Origin: Pseudomonas sp. Teo4 | GTDB taxonomy: Bacteria; Pseudomonadota; Gammaproteobacteria; Pseudomonadales; Pseudomonadaceae | Reading direction: 5' to 3' | Length of the DNA: 64,000 bases | Assembly: GCF_034387475.1 (NCBI RefSeq) | Contig: NZ_JAXCIL010000001.1 | Span: 248,001-312,000, forward strand | Shown here: positions 19,333 to 30,233 of the stretch, piece by piece | Numbering within the stretch: position 1 is the first letter of the stretch | Layout of the letters: each line of letters starts with the position of its first letter | Notes under the pieces: generated by a model | Told to the model about the DNA's origin: nothing | Databases searched by the model: none | Seen by the model: only the letters and a program-made list of their open reading frames with translations | Position numbers and translations under genes: made by a program

Positions 19333-20336
19333 ATGACCCAACCCCTGGATATCGCCATCGTCGGCGCCACCGGTAGCGTCGGTGAAACCCTCGTACAGAT
19401 CCTCGAAGAGCTGGATTTCCCGGTCGCGACCTTGCACCTGCTGGCCAGCATGGAGTCGGCGGGCAGCAGCGTCATGTTCGCTGGCAAGAAAATCAAAGTC
19501 CGTGAAGTGGATAGCTTCGATTTCGCCCAGGTAAAGCTGGCCTTCTTCGCCGCCAGCCCCGCCGTCAGCCGCAGCTTCGCCGACAAGGCTCAACTGGCGG
19601 GTTGCACCGTCATCGACTTGTCCGGTGGCCTGGACGATGCGCTGGCGTTGGTGCCTGAAGCCAATGCCGAGCAGATCGCCAACCTGGCGTTGCCCGCACG
19701 TATTTCCAGCCCCAGCACATCGGCTGTCGCCCTGGCGGTGGCGTTGGCGCCACTCAAGGGCCTGCTGGACATGGAGCGGGTGCAGGTCATGGCCTCGCTG
19801 GCGGTGTCTGCCCAGGGCCGTGAGGCGGTCAACGAATTGGCTCGGCAGACCGCTGAGTTGCTCAACGCCCGTCCGCTGGAGCCGCGCTTCTTCGACCGCC
19901 AGGTAGCATTCAACCTGCTGGCCCGGGTCGGTGCCGCCGACGAGCAGGGGCACACGGCCCTGGAGCGTCGCCTGGTTGGCGAGCTACGGGTGCTGCTGGG
20001 GCTGCCTGAGCTGAAGATTTCCGTGAGCTGCGTTCAAGTCCGGTGTTTTTTGGCGATAGCTTCAGTGTGGCAGTGCAGAGCCGCCGCCCGGTGGACCTGG
20101 AGGCCGTCAACCAGGCACTGGAAGCCGCCGACAGTGTCGAACTGGTCGAGGCGGATGATTATCCGACCCCAGTTGGTGACGCAGTAGGTCAAGACGTGGT
20201 CTATGTTGGTCGTGTACGCCATGGAGTTGACGAACAGGAGCAGCTCAACCTGTGGCTGACCACCGACAACGTGCGCAAGGGCGCTGCACTCAACGCCGTG
20301 CAGGTGGCGCAATTGTTGATAAAACACATGGCGTAA
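19333..20336 (+). CDS. usg: Aspartate-semialdehyde dehydrogenase-like Usg protein (one frameshift)
   Basis: About 334 residues, homologous to class II ASADH (IAIVGATGSVGETLVQILEE at the NADP loop) but where true enzymes have NPNCST it has SSPSTSAV near residue 133, so the catalytic Cys is missing. This matches the USG-1 family next to truA or asd in pseudomonads, probably not an active ASADH. One C is missing near 20038. Its role is unknown. It lies between asd and fimV, with its own REP-containing upstream gap. Confidence 0.85.
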
Positions 20337-20406
20337 AAGATACTGGCGAGCACTTTTGTCCTACACCTATGCAGGTTTTGGGACGATTCATACAAGGGAA
20401 GAGGTC

Positions 20407-23156
20407 ATGCTTCGAATTCGCAAACTGGTTCTGGCCATGGCGGCAGCGTCGGCGCTGTCGTCTGGCATGGCGAATGCGCTGGGTTTGGGCGAGTTGACCC
20501 TCAAGTCTGCTCAAAACCAGCCGCTGGACGCCGAGATCGAGCTGCTCGATGTGCGCGACCTCACCGCAGCCGAAGTGGCGCCAAGCCTGGCGCCGCCGGA
20601 AGAGTTCAGCAAGGCCGGGGTTGAATTCCCCGGCTACCTCGAAGACCTGACCTTCACCCCGGTGATCAACCCCAACGGCAAGAGCGTGCTGCGGGTTACC
20701 TCCAGCCAGCCGTTGCCAGGCACGGTGGTGAAGTTCCTGGTTCAGGTGATGTGGCCTCAAGGCCGTCTGCTGCGCGATTACAGCGTTCTGCTCGACCAGG
20801 CCAAGGCCCAGGGTGAGCAACCGGCAGCCGCCAATGTCGCCCCAGCGGTCAGCAGCGCGAGCAATTACACCACCAAGCGTCGTGACACCTTGTGGCAGAT
20901 CGCCGCACGCCACGCTCAGGGCGGCTCGGTACAGCAGACCATGCTGGCGATCCAGGCGCTCAACCCGGACGCGTTCATCGGCAATAACATCAACCAGCTG
21001 AAGGTCGGCCAGGTATTGCGTCTGCCTGACCAGCAGCAGATTCAGAGCATTCCTCAGGGCGAGGCCGTTCGCGACGTGGCCGAGCAGTACGCGGCCTGGC
21101 GTGAAGGTCGGCGCCTGGGGCCGCGTGCCCGGCAGCTGGACGCCACGCGGCGCGGTGCCGCCGATGCCACACCTGCGCGCATTGCCCAAGGCGACAATTT
21201 GCGCCTGGTCAGCCCGGGCGGCCAGGCGGGTACTGGCAGTGCCAAGGCCATCAGCGACAAGTTGGCCGTGGCCCAGGAGAGCCTGGACACCAGCCGCCGC
21301 GACAACGAAGAACTGAAAAGCCGCATGTCCGACCTGCAGAGCCAGTTGGGCAAGCTCGAGCGTCTGATTCAGTTGAAGAATGACCAGCTGGCCCGCCTCG
21401 AAGCGCAGAATGTCGCCGAAGCCGCTGCCCCTGCCGCAACCCAGGCGGGCGAGCCTGCACCTGCACAGCCGGCAACTTCGCCTCAGCCAGCCCCGAGCGA
21501 GCCAGTGGTGTCGCCGGCACCTGCTGCGGTCGACACCGCGCCTGAGTCAGCGCCTGAAGCGGCGCCCGTTCAGGCTGGGCAGCAGGGTGTGCTGGACGAA
21601 GTGCTCGGCAACCCGATTCTGCTGGGGCTGATCGCAGGTTCCGCTTTCCTGGTGCTGCTCCTGCTCCTGTTGCTTCTGGCGCGCAAGCGCAAGGCGCAGC
21701 AGGAAGCTGAAAAGCACCTGCGCATGGCTCGCGCACTGGCAGAGGAGGGCGAGCGCAGCCGGACCTCGACCTGCCTTCGAGCAGTTTCGACGAGCTGGAA
21801 GTTTCGGCACCCAGCGTGACGCTGGCGCCAGCGGTGGTGGCCGCTTCTGCCGCCGCAGCCACTGCTGCGGAAAAGCCGGTTGCAGCCGCGCCGGCCGCCG
21901 TTGTGGTCGCCGAGCCGGAGCAGAACCCGCACGCCGAACTGCTGGCAGAGGTCGACCGGAGCATCGCGCTGGGTCGTCTCAATCGCGCGGCTGACCTGCT
22001 GGAGGCGGCGATTGCCGCCGAGCCTGCACAAGACGATTTGCGTCTGAAGCTGATGGAAGTCTACGCCCGCCAGGGTGACCACAGTGCCTTCGTCGAGCAG
22101 GAGCGCAAGCTGGAGGCTACCGAGGCCAACACTGCTCAGGTCGGTGGGCTCAAGGAGCGCTACCCGGCAATGCTGGGTGTGGCTGCCGGTCTGGGTGCCG
22201 CTGCCCTGGCTGCCGAACTCGACGAGCAGTACGTGCAGGACCTGCTGCAGGACTCGCCAGAGGCTGCCACTGTTGTCGAAGCAGAGTCCGAGTCGGTTGC
22301 CGATGTCGAAGCATCTCCTGTGCTGTCTGAGCCAGAGCCAGAGCCAGAGCCAGAGCTGCAAGTGGCGCCTGAAGTCGAGGCCGTCACCGAAGAGCCTGCC
22401 CAGGCCATCTCTGACCTGGACGGCGCCTTCGACCTGAGTTTGGGTGATGACCTGCCGCTGGACGATCCGCTCGAACCGCCGATGCTCGACGAGGCGTCCT
22501 TGCTCGATTCGGCTGCTGAAATCGAGCCTGAGAGCACTCCGGAAGCGGTGCAGGAAGCTGTGCAAGAAGTTGCCTCGCAGCCTGCCGAGACCGATGCCGA
22601 TGACGATTTTGAAGCGTTGTTGGCCCAGGCTCAGGCACCGGCCGAGCCGCAGAGTGTCGATGATTTGGCCGATTTCGACCTGGATGTCGGCGAGCCTGCG
22701 GCTGCTGCCGTCGAGGAAGCGCCTGTCGATGTCGCGGCAGAGCTCGCCGCCTTCGACGCCATGCCGGAGTTCGACCCGATCTCTGAGCTGGAGCTTCCGG
22801 AGGACTTCGACCTGTCGCTGTCGCTGGATGATGATTCGCCTGCCGCCAAGAACTTTGCTTCAGAGCTCAGTGACGTCAATGCCGAGCTGGACAAGCTGTC
22901 GCAGAACCTTGAGTCGCCCTCGCTGGAGCCGCATTTCACAGCCGAAGATGCAGCTGCCGAGCCCGCGCCGCTGGATGACCTGGATTTCGACTTCTTCTCC
23001 GGCAGTGATGAAGTGGCTACCAAGCTTGACCTGGCACGCGCCTATATCGACATGGGCGACCATCAGGGCGCGCGCGACATCCTCGATGAGGTGGTCAAGG
23101 ACGGTGACGATACCCAGCGTCAGGAAGCCGAGGAGATGTTGTCTCGACTGGTGTGA
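20407..23156 (+). CDS. fimV: FimV-type polar hub protein (one frameshift)
   Basis: Inner-membrane, peptidoglycan-binding protein that in Pseudomonas organises type IV pilus and polar functions. About 916 residues: signal peptide (LVLAMAAASALSSGMANALG), FimV N-terminal domain (LGELTLKSAQNQPLDAEIEL), LysM motif (YTTKRRDTLWQIAARHA ... LKVGQVLRLP), a coiled coil near residues 280-330, an Ala/Pro/Glu linker, a membrane span (PILLGLIAGSAFLVLLLLLLLLA), a long acidic region, and the C-terminal TPR (LDLARAYIDMGDHQGARDIL). A C is missing near 21760. The acidic part includes an EPEPEPEPE tract from a GAGCCA repeat at 22330. Confidence 0.92.
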
Positions 23157-23306
23157 CCTGTGTGGTAACAACGGTCGTGTAGTGTCTGTGCTGGCCTCAT
23201 CGCCGGCAAGCTCAGCAACTTGCTCCGAACCCGCAACGGCAGCCCAACTCGGCTGCCGTTGTCGTTATAATCCCCGCCATTCGTACTACCCACAGGTTTC
23301 AGGTTC

Positions 23307-24158
23307 TTGGACATCATCGATACCGCCGCCGAGTCGGCCGCCGCCGAAGGCTTCACCCGCATTGCCCTGGGTGTGGAATACAAGGGCTCGCGCTACCGTG
23401 GCTGGCAGCGCCAGGCCAGCGGCGTGCCCAGTGTCCAGCAGGCACTGGAGCAGGCGCTGTCGAAAGTGGCCGATGAGCCGATTGCGGTGGTTTGCGCTGG
23501 GCGTACCGATGCAGGCGTGCACGGTTGCGGCAGATCGTCCACTTCGATACCCGCGCCGTGCGCGATGAGCGCGCGTGGACCCTGGGCACCAATTTCAACC
23601 TGCCCCATGACATCAGTGTGGTCTGGTCGCGGCCGATGCCGGCGGACTTCCATGCCCGTTTCAAGGCCACCGCGCGGCGTTACCGTTATGTCATCTACAA
23701 CGACCCGATCCGACCTGCGCACCTGGCAGAGGAGGTGACCTGGAACCACCGCCCACTGGACGTCACGCGCATGGCCGAAGCAGCGCAGTTCCTGCTCGGC
23801 ACCCACGATTTCAGCGCCTTCCGCGCCAGCCAATGCCAGGCCAAGTCGCCCATCAAGCATATCCATCACCTGCGTGTAACCCGCCACGGGCAGATGATCG
23901 TGCTCGATGTGCGCGCCACGGCATTCCTGCACCACATGGTGCGCAACATCGCTGGAGTGCTGATGACCATCGGCGCCGGCGAGCGGCCAGTGACTTGGGC
24001 GCGTGAAGTGCTCGAGGGGCGAAATCGTCGGGAGGGTGGTGTCGGCGCACCCTTATGGCCTGTATCTGGTGCAGGTGGAGTACCCGGATGAGTTCCAGTT
24101 GCCGCAACGTTACATTGGCCCACACTTTTTGACCGGCTACGAGGCGTTGTCGGACTGA
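23307..24158 (+). CDS. truA: tRNA pseudouridine(38-40) synthase (two frameshifts)
   Basis: Makes pseudouridine at positions 38-40 of the tRNA anticodon arm. The catalytic Asp is in [10 protein letters not shown] near residue 68; RYRYVIYND, and [14 protein letters not shown] are family hallmarks. Start is a TTG ([10 protein letters not shown]), because no ATG or GTG upstream is in frame. One base is missing near 23526 and two in a GTGT run near 24030; restored length 284. Downstream of fimV, upstream of trpF, a conserved Pseudomonas order. Confidence 0.93.
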
Positions 24159-24218
24159 CGGGTGAAAAGTCATTTGCTACCATCTGGCCTTTCACCGATC
24201 ACTCAGGGTTTGCAGTCC

Positions 24219-24837
24219 ATGAGCAACGTTCGCAGCAAGATTTGCGGTATTACCCGCATTGAAGATGCACTGGCCGCAGCAGAGGCGGGGGCCGATGCCA
24301 TTGGCTTCGTCTTCTATGCCAAGAGCCCGCGTGCCGTGGATGTGCGCCAGGCGCGGGCCATCATTGCCGAGCTGCCGCCGTTCGTGACCACGGTTGGCCT
24401 GTTCGTCAATGCCTCGCGTTGTGAACTCAACGAGATTCTCGAGGTGGTACCGCTGGACCTGCTACAGTTTCACGGCGACGAAACGCCCGCCGACTGCGAG
24501 GGCTTCCATCGCCCCTGGATCAAGGCCCTGCGGGTGCGTCCGGGGATGATATCGAGGCGGCGTGCCAGCTTTACGCAGGGGCGCGGGCATCTTGCTGGAC
24601 ACCTACGTGGCCGGCGTCCCTGGCGGGACCGGCGAGGCCTTCGACTGGTCGCTGGTGCCGGCCCGGCTCAGCAAGCCGATCATCCTGGCAGGCGGCCTGT
24701 CGGCGGAAAACGTCGGCCAGGCCATCGCCCAGGTGCGGCCTTATGCGGTAGATGTCAGTGGTGGGGTAGAGCAGGCCAAGGGCATCAAGGATGCCGCGAA
24801 AATCGAAGCCTTCATGCGTGCGGTCAAACAGGCATGA
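24219..24837 (+). CDS. trpF: Phosphoribosylanthranilate isomerase (two frameshifts)
   Basis: TIM-barrel enzyme of tryptophan synthesis. The catalytic Cys is in [12 protein letters not shown] (residue 9) and the catalytic Asp in [15 protein letters not shown]; the phosphate site is [12 protein letters not shown]. Restored length 206. Single G/C bases are missing near 24543 and 24586, both in GC-rich homopolymers. Start ATG 24219 (MSNVRSK). As in other pseudomonads trpF stands apart from the other trp genes, beside truA and accD. Confidence 0.93.
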
Positions 24838-25056
24838 TGGTGGATGTGACGGCAGGCCGTGCGCCATCGTCCATAGCTATCGCAGCCCTGCGGGGCGACC
24901 GCCGGAACACCCGCGGTTGAACGACAAATTGAAGTCGGAGCGGTACGCAGCCAAGCCTGCGGCCGGTCTGTCATCGTTTCATAGAAGAATGTGAGCTCAA
25001 GGTAAGGCATGGCCGGCCTGGCCGGTCATTGCCCGCCAATACTGGAGAAAGAAAGC

Positions 25057-25950
25057 ATGAGCAACTGGTTAGTCGACAAACTGATCCCTTCGATCATGCG
25101 TTCCGAGGTGAAGAAGAGCTCGGTGCCTGAAGGCCTGTGGCACAAGTGCCCGGCTTGCGAGGCCGTGCTGTATCGTCCGGAGCTGGAAAAGACCCTGGAT
25201 GTCTGCCCCAAGTGCAACCACCACATGCGCATCGGCGCACGTGCCCGTATCGACATCTTCCTCGACCCGGAAGGCCGTGCCGAGCTGGGCGCCGACCTTG
25301 AGCCGGTCGACCGCCTGAAGTTCCGTGACGGCAAGAAGTACAAGGACCGCCTGGCCGGTGCCCAGAAGCAGACCGGCGAGAAGGACGCTCTGATTTCCAT
25401 GAGCGGCACCCTGATGGGCATGCCGATCGTGGTCAGCGCCTTCGAGTTCTCGTTCATGGGTGGTTCCATGGGTGCCATCGTGGGCGAGCGTTTCGTACGT
25501 GCGGCCAACTATGCCCTGGAAAACCGCTGCCCGATGGTTTGCTTCTCGGCTTCCGGCGGTGCACGTATGCAGGAAGCGCTGATCTCGCTGATGCAAATGG
25601 CCAAGACCTCGGCCGTGCTGGCGCGTCTGCGTGAAGAAGGTATTCCGTTCATTTCCGTACTGACCGACCCAGTGTACGGCGGTGTTTCCGCTAGTCTGGC
25701 CATGCTCGGCGACGTCATTGTCGGTGAGCCGAAGGCGCTGATCGGCTTTGCCGGCCCACGTGTGATCGAACAGACCGTGCGTGAAAAGCTGCCAGAAGGT
25801 TTCCAGCGCAGCGAGTTCCTGCTGGAGCATGGCGCCATCGACCTGATCATCTCGCGTGGCGAACTGCGTCCTCGCCTGGCACGTCTGCTGGCACAGATGA
25901 CTGGTCAGGAAACGCCCGTGCAGGCGCGTGAGGCGGCTGCGGTCGCGTGA
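25057..25950 (+). CDS. accD: Acetyl-CoA carboxylase, carboxyltransferase beta subunit
   Basis: Zinc-binding beta subunit of acetyl-CoA carboxylase, first step of fatty-acid synthesis; works with AccA. 297 residues, intact. The zinc ribbon is C-P-A-C (residues 27-30) and C-P-K-C (46-49), followed by the crotonase-like domain with [19 protein letters not shown] and [13 protein letters not shown]. The start follows GGAGAAAGAAAGC. The TGA stop overlaps the folC ATG by one base (TGATG), suggesting coupled translation. The 219-bp gap before it has no gene I can support. Confidence 0.97.
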   Translation: MSNWLVDKLIPSIMRSEVKKSSVPEGLWHKCPACEAVLYRPELEKTLDVCPKCNHHMRIGARARIDIFLDPEGRAELGADLEPVDRLKFRDGKKYKDRLAGAQKQTGEKDALISMSGTLMGMPIVVSAFEFSFMGGSMGAIVGERFVRAANYALENRCPMVCFSASGGARMQEALISLMQMAKTSAVLARLREEGIPFISVLTDPVYGGVSASLAMLGDVIVGEPKALIGFAGPRVIEQTVREKLPEGFQRSEFLLEHGAIDLIISRGELRPRLARLLAQMTGQETPVQAREAAAVA

Positions 25951-27236
25951 TGACAGAGCGTAACCTGGGCGAGTGGCTCGCCTACCTCGAGCAGTTGCAC
26001 CCTTCGGCCATCGACATGGGGCTGGAGCGTTCGCAGAAGGTGCTTGCCCGGCTGGCGCTGGGTAAGCTCGCGCCACGCGTGGTGACCGTGACCGGCACCA
26101 ACGGCAAGGGCTCTACGTGCGCCTTCGTGGCGTCGATGCTGCGTGCCCAGGGGCTCAAGGTTGGCGTGTATAGCTCGCCACACCTGCTGCGTTACAACGA
26201 ACGGGTGCTGATCGACGGCCAGGAGGCCAGCGATGAGCACCTGTGCGAAGCCTTCGCCGCCGTCGAGGCGGCGCGGGGCGAGATTTCCCTGACCTATTTC
26301 GAAATGGGCACCCTGGCCGCGTTCTGGTTGTTCCAGCGCTCGGCACTGGATGCTGTTGTGCTCGAAGTGGGGCTTGGTGGCCGTCTGGACACCGTGAACG
26401 TGGTGGATGCCGATTTGGCGCTGGTGACCAGCATCGGCGTCGACCATGTTGAATATCTGGGCGACACCCGTGAGAAGGTAGCCTTCGAGAAAGCCGGTAT
26501 TTTCCGCGCTGGCAAGCCTGCGCTGTGCGGCGATCTGAACCCGCCACAGCCGCTGCTGGACAAGGCCGCTGAGCTTGCGGCACCGCTGTTCTTGCGAGGT
26601 CGTGACTTCGACCTGGCCACCGTCGACGGTGCCTGGCATTGGCGCGGCACCGCGGCTGACGGGGCTCAGGTGGAGCTGCGCGACCTGCCGCTGCTCGACT
26701 TGCCGATGGAAAACGCAACCCTGGCCCTGCAGGCCTACCTGTTGATGGGGTTGCCTTGGGATGCCGGGCAAGTTCGCCAGGCATTGCTCGATACCCGCAT
26801 CACTGGGCGGCTGGATCGCCGCGCGCTGAGCTGGCAGGGCAAGCGCATCGAGTTGCTGCTCGACGTTGGGCACAACCCACACGCCGCCGAGTACCTGGCG
26901 CAGCGCCTGTCGGCTCGTCCACCGAAAGGGCGGCGCCTGGCGGTGTTCGGCCTGCTTGCCGACAAGAATCTGGTGGGCGTTGTCGCACCGTTGCAGGGGT
27001 TGGTCGATGACTGGGCGGTGACCCCGTTGGCGACCCCGCGTAGCCGTCCGGCTGCCGAATTGGCCGTTGCCTTGACGAACCTCGGTGCCGCAGTGAAGTC
27101 TTACGCCAGCGTTGCCGAAGCCTTGGAAGGGCAGTGCGCCCAAGCTGCGGCGGATGACCAGATTCTGCTGTTCGGTTCGTTTTTCTGTGTCGCCGAAGCC
27201 CTGGAATGGCTGGAGCGGCAGGCCCTGGAGGCTTGA
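25950..27236 (+). CDS. folC: Bifunctional folylpolyglutamate / dihydrofolate synthase
   Basis: Mur-ligase-fold enzyme that adds glutamate to folates. P-loop VTGTNGKGSTCAFV (residues 48-61), TYFEMGTLAAFWLF, LGGRLDTVNVVDADLALVTS, and LLLDVGHNPHAAEYLA. 428 residues, intact. The ATG overlaps the accD stop; an in-frame GTG lies one codon earlier. accD-folC-dedD-cvpA-purF order is conserved across gamma-proteobacteria. Confidence 0.96.
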   Translation: MTERNLGEWLAYLEQLHPSAIDMGLERSQKVLARLALGKLAPRVVTVTGTNGKGSTCAFVASMLRAQGLKVGVYSSPHLLRYNERVLIDGQEASDEHLCEAFAAVEAARGEISLTYFEMGTLAAFWLFQRSALDAVVLEVGLGGRLDTVNVVDADLALVTSIGVDHVEYLGDTREKVAFEKAGIFRAGKPALCGDLNPPQPLLDKAAELAAPLFLRGRDFDLATVDGAWHWRGTAADGAQVELRDLPLLDLPMENATLALQAYLLMGLPWDAGQVRQALLDTRITGRLDRRALSWQGKRIELLLDVGHNPHAAEYLAQRLSARPPKGRRLAVFGLLADKNLVGVVAPLQGLVDDWAVTPLATPRSRPAAELAVALTNLGAAVKSYASVAEALEGQCAQAAADDQILLFGSFFCVAEALEWLERQALEA

Positions 27237-27240
27237 TTAG

Positions 27241-27930
27241 ATGGCTGTGCTGGATAAAGGGATGAAACAGCGTATGGTCGGTGCGCTGGTGTTGGTGGCG
27301 TTGGCAGTGATTTTCCTACCGATGCTGTTCACCCGCGAGGATGAAATGCGCCAGGTGCAGGTCGAGGCTCCGCAGGCTCCGGCCATGCCGACTTTGCCCG
27401 AAGTGCAGGTGGAACCGGTTGCCGTACCGGAGCCGCAACCTGTGCCTGAAGAGCCTCAGCCAGCGCCTGTGGTGGTCAACGAGTCCACTGCGCCGGTTAC
27501 CACGCCCAGCCAGCCGATCACGCCATCGCCGCAGACCCAGGCAAAGGTTCAGCCCAAGCCACAGACACCCGTGCCGACGCCGGCCCCAGCTCCAGCTCCG
27601 GCCCCGGCCGTCAAGGCTGAAGCCCGGCCGGTGGCTCCACCTGCGCCGGCGGCAACCGCCTCGGCGCCTTCGAAGATCGATGTCAACGGCCTGCCGGTGA
27701 GCTGGTCGATCCAGTTGGCCAGTCTGTCCAACCGCGCCGGGGCCGAGAGCTTGCAGAATACGCTGCGCAGCCAAGGCTACAACGCCTACATCCGTTCGGC
27801 CGGTGGCATGAACCGGGTATATGTCGGGCCGTTGATCGAGCGCGCCGAGGCTGAGCGGGTGCGCGATGCGATCAACCGCAAGCAGAACTTGAAAGGTTTT
27901 GTAGTGCGTTTCCAGCCGGAGCGCGGCTGA
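27241..27930 (+). CDS. dedD: SPOR-domain cell-division protein DedD
   Basis: Single-pass inner-membrane protein, 229 residues: short N-terminus, membrane span (MVGALVLVALAVIFLPMLF, residues 12-30), a long Pro/Ala/Val-rich periplasmic linker, and a C-terminal SPOR domain (WSIQLASLSNRAGAESLQNT ... RVYVGPLIERAEAERV) that binds denuded peptidoglycan at the division site. Intact; starts 4 bp after folC. Confidence 0.92.
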   Translation: MAVLDKGMKQRMVGALVLVALAVIFLPMLFTREDEMRQVQVEAPQAPAMPTLPEVQVEPVAVPEPQPVPEEPQPAPVVVNESTAPVTTPSQPITPSPQTQAKVQPKPQTPVPTPAPAPAPAPAVKAEARPVAPPAPAATASAPSKIDVNGLPVSWSIQLASLSNRAGAESLQNTLRSQGYNAYIRSAGGMNRVYVGPLIERAEAERVRDAINRKQNLKGFVVRFQPERG

Positions 27931-28078
27931 GGCTTGAGTCGGTTCTCGGCGGTGTCGCTCTCACTGGGTTTTCTTGACTTCTGAGTCCATGAAAAGCCTG
28001 TGGGGAGCAGGCTCGCGCCGCCGATGAGGCTCTGTCAATCGAGCTGACATTCTGCTTACCCACAGCCCGCCGCTCTGG

Positions 28079-28084
28079 TAAAAT
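28079..28084 (+). promoter_or_regulatory. Possible -10 element upstream of cvpA
   Basis: TAAAAT followed by GCGCCGCC; a poor -35 (TTACCC at 28056) is 17 bp upstream. Located 30 bp before the cvpA start. Weak evidence. Confidence 0.35.
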
Positions 28085-28114
28085 GCGCCGCCTCAAACGT
28101 CTGCAGGCAGCACC

Positions 28115-28671
28115 GTGGCATTTACCTGGGTTGATTGGGCGATCATTGCGATCATCGCCATTTCCTCACTGATCAGTCTCAAGCGTGGCTTCGTCAAGGA
28201 AGCCTTGTCTCTGCTCATCTGGATCATTGCCGGGGCAGTCGCCTGGATGTTCGGTGGGTCGCTCTCGGTGTATCTTGAGAGCTATATTCAGACCCCCTCG
28301 ATGCGCACGATTGCGGGCTGCGCCATTCTGTTCGTCGCCACCTTGCTGGTGGGGGCCATGATCAACTTCCTCATTGGCGAGCTGATCCGCGTGACCGGGC
28401 TGTCCGGCACCGATCGTTTCCTCGGCATGGCGTTCGGCGCCGCGCGCGGGCCTTGCTGGTGGTGGTGGCCATCGGGCTGCTCAGCCTGGGGCCGGTTCAA
28501 CAAGATAGCTGGTGGCAGGAATCACGCCTGATACCACAGTTTCTATTGGTCGCTGACTGGTCGAAAAACCTGATTCTGGGTTTCACCGGTCAGTGGATGT
28601 CCAGTGGTGTGATCAGCGCACCGGCTGATCTTCCGTTCAAGGAACAGTTGCTCGGGCCCATCAAGCCTTGA
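28115..28671 (+). CDS. cvpA: CvpA-family membrane protein (one frameshift)
   Basis: Small inner-membrane protein (about 185 residues) with four predicted spans: WAIIAIIAISSLISLK, ALSLLIWIIAGAVAWMF, GCAILFVATLLVGAMIN and ALLVVVAIGLLSLG. Family members are needed for colicin V export in E. coli and often sit before purF. GTG start at 28115. One base is missing near 28448, before the last span. 42 bp separate it from purF. Confidence 0.88.
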
Positions 28672-28713
28672 GCGCTATTCACTCAAGTTTCATCAAAGTA
28701 GGGGTTGCGTCGC

Positions 28714-30218
28714 ATGTGTGGCATCGTCGGTATCGTCGGTAAGTCGAACGTCAATCAGGCGCTGTATGACGCGCTAACGGTCCTCCAGCACCGCGGCCAG
28801 GACGCTGCCGGTATCGTGACCAGCCATGACGGCCGGTTGTTCCTGCGCAAGGATAATGGCCTGGTGCGCGATGTCTTCCAGCAGCGCCACATGCAGCGCC
28901 TGGTCGGTCACATGGGTATCGGCCACGTGCGTTACCCGACTGCGGGCAGCTCGACTTCGGCCGAAGCCCAGCCGTTCTACGTCAACTCGCCGTACGGCAT
29001 TACCCTGGCGCACAACGGCAACCTGACCAACGTCGAGCAGTTGGCCAAGGAGATCTACGAATCCGACCTGCGCCACGTCAACACCAACTCCGACTCGGAA
29101 GTGCTGCTGAACGTCTTCGCCCATGAACTGGCGGTGCGTGGCAAGCTGCAACCGACCGAAGAGGACGTGTTCGCCGCGGTTTCCCACGTGCACAGCCGTT
29201 GCGTGGGTGGTTACGCGGTGGTGGCGATGATCACCGGCTACGGCATCGTCGGCTTCCGTGACCCGAACGGCATTCGCCCGGTGGTCTTCGGTCAGCGTCA
29301 CACCGATGAAGGCGTGGAGTACATGATCGCCTCGGAAAGCGTTGCCCTGGACGTGCTCGGTTTCACCTGATCCGCGACCTGGCTCCGGGCGAAGCGGTCT
29401 ACATCACCGAGGAAGGCCAGCTGTACACCAAGCAGTGCGCCGATGCGCCGAAGCTGCAGCCGTGCATCTTCGAGCACGTCTACCTGGCACGTCCTGACTC
29501 GATCATGGACGGTGTCTCGGTGTACAAGGCACGCCTGCGCATGGGCGAGAAGCTGGCCGAGAAGATCCAGCGCGAGCGTCCAGACCACGACATCGACGTG
29601 GTCATCCCGATTCCGGACACCAGCCGTACTGCGGCCCTGGAATTGGCCAACCACCTGGGCGTCAAGTTCCGCGAAGGTTTCGTCAAGAACCGTTACATCG
29701 GCCGTACCTTCATCATGCCCGGCCAGGCCGCGCGCAAGAAATCGGTACGCCAGAAGCTCAACGCCATCGAGCTGGAATTCCGCGGCAAGAACGTGATGCT
29801 GGTCGACGACTCGATCGTGCGCGGCACCACCTGCAAGCAGATCATCCAGATGGCTCGCGAAGCCGGCGCCAAGAACGTCTACTTCTGCTCCGCAGCCCCT
29901 GCGGTGCGTTACCCCAACGTCTACGGCATCGACATGCCGAGCGCTCACGAACTGATCGCCCACAACCGTACCACCGAACAGGTGGCCGAGTTGATCGGCG
30001 CCGACTGGCTGGTCTACCAGGACCTGCCTGACCTGATCGAATCGGTCGGTGGCGGCAAGATCAAGATCGAGCACTTCGATTGCGCGGTGTTCAATGGTGA
30101 ATACGTCACCGGCGACATCGACGAAGCCTATCTGGACCGTATCGAACAGGCCCGTAACGATCTGGCCAAGGTCAAGAACCAGGCAGTCAGCGCAATCATC
30201 GACCTCTACAACAACTGA
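28714..30218 (+). CDS. purF: Amidophosphoribosyltransferase (one frameshift)
   Basis: First committed enzyme of purine synthesis: PRPP + glutamine to phosphoribosylamine. The N-terminal nucleophile is Cys2 ([10 protein letters not shown]), with [10 protein letters not shown] and RYPTAGSS of the glutaminase domain; the PRPP loop is [18 protein letters not shown] near residue 365. Restored length 501. An A is missing near 29367 (TTCACC for TTCAACC), between the two domains. metZ follows after 15 bp. Confidence 0.96.
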
Positions 30219-30233
30219 TTTGGGAGCGACGGC

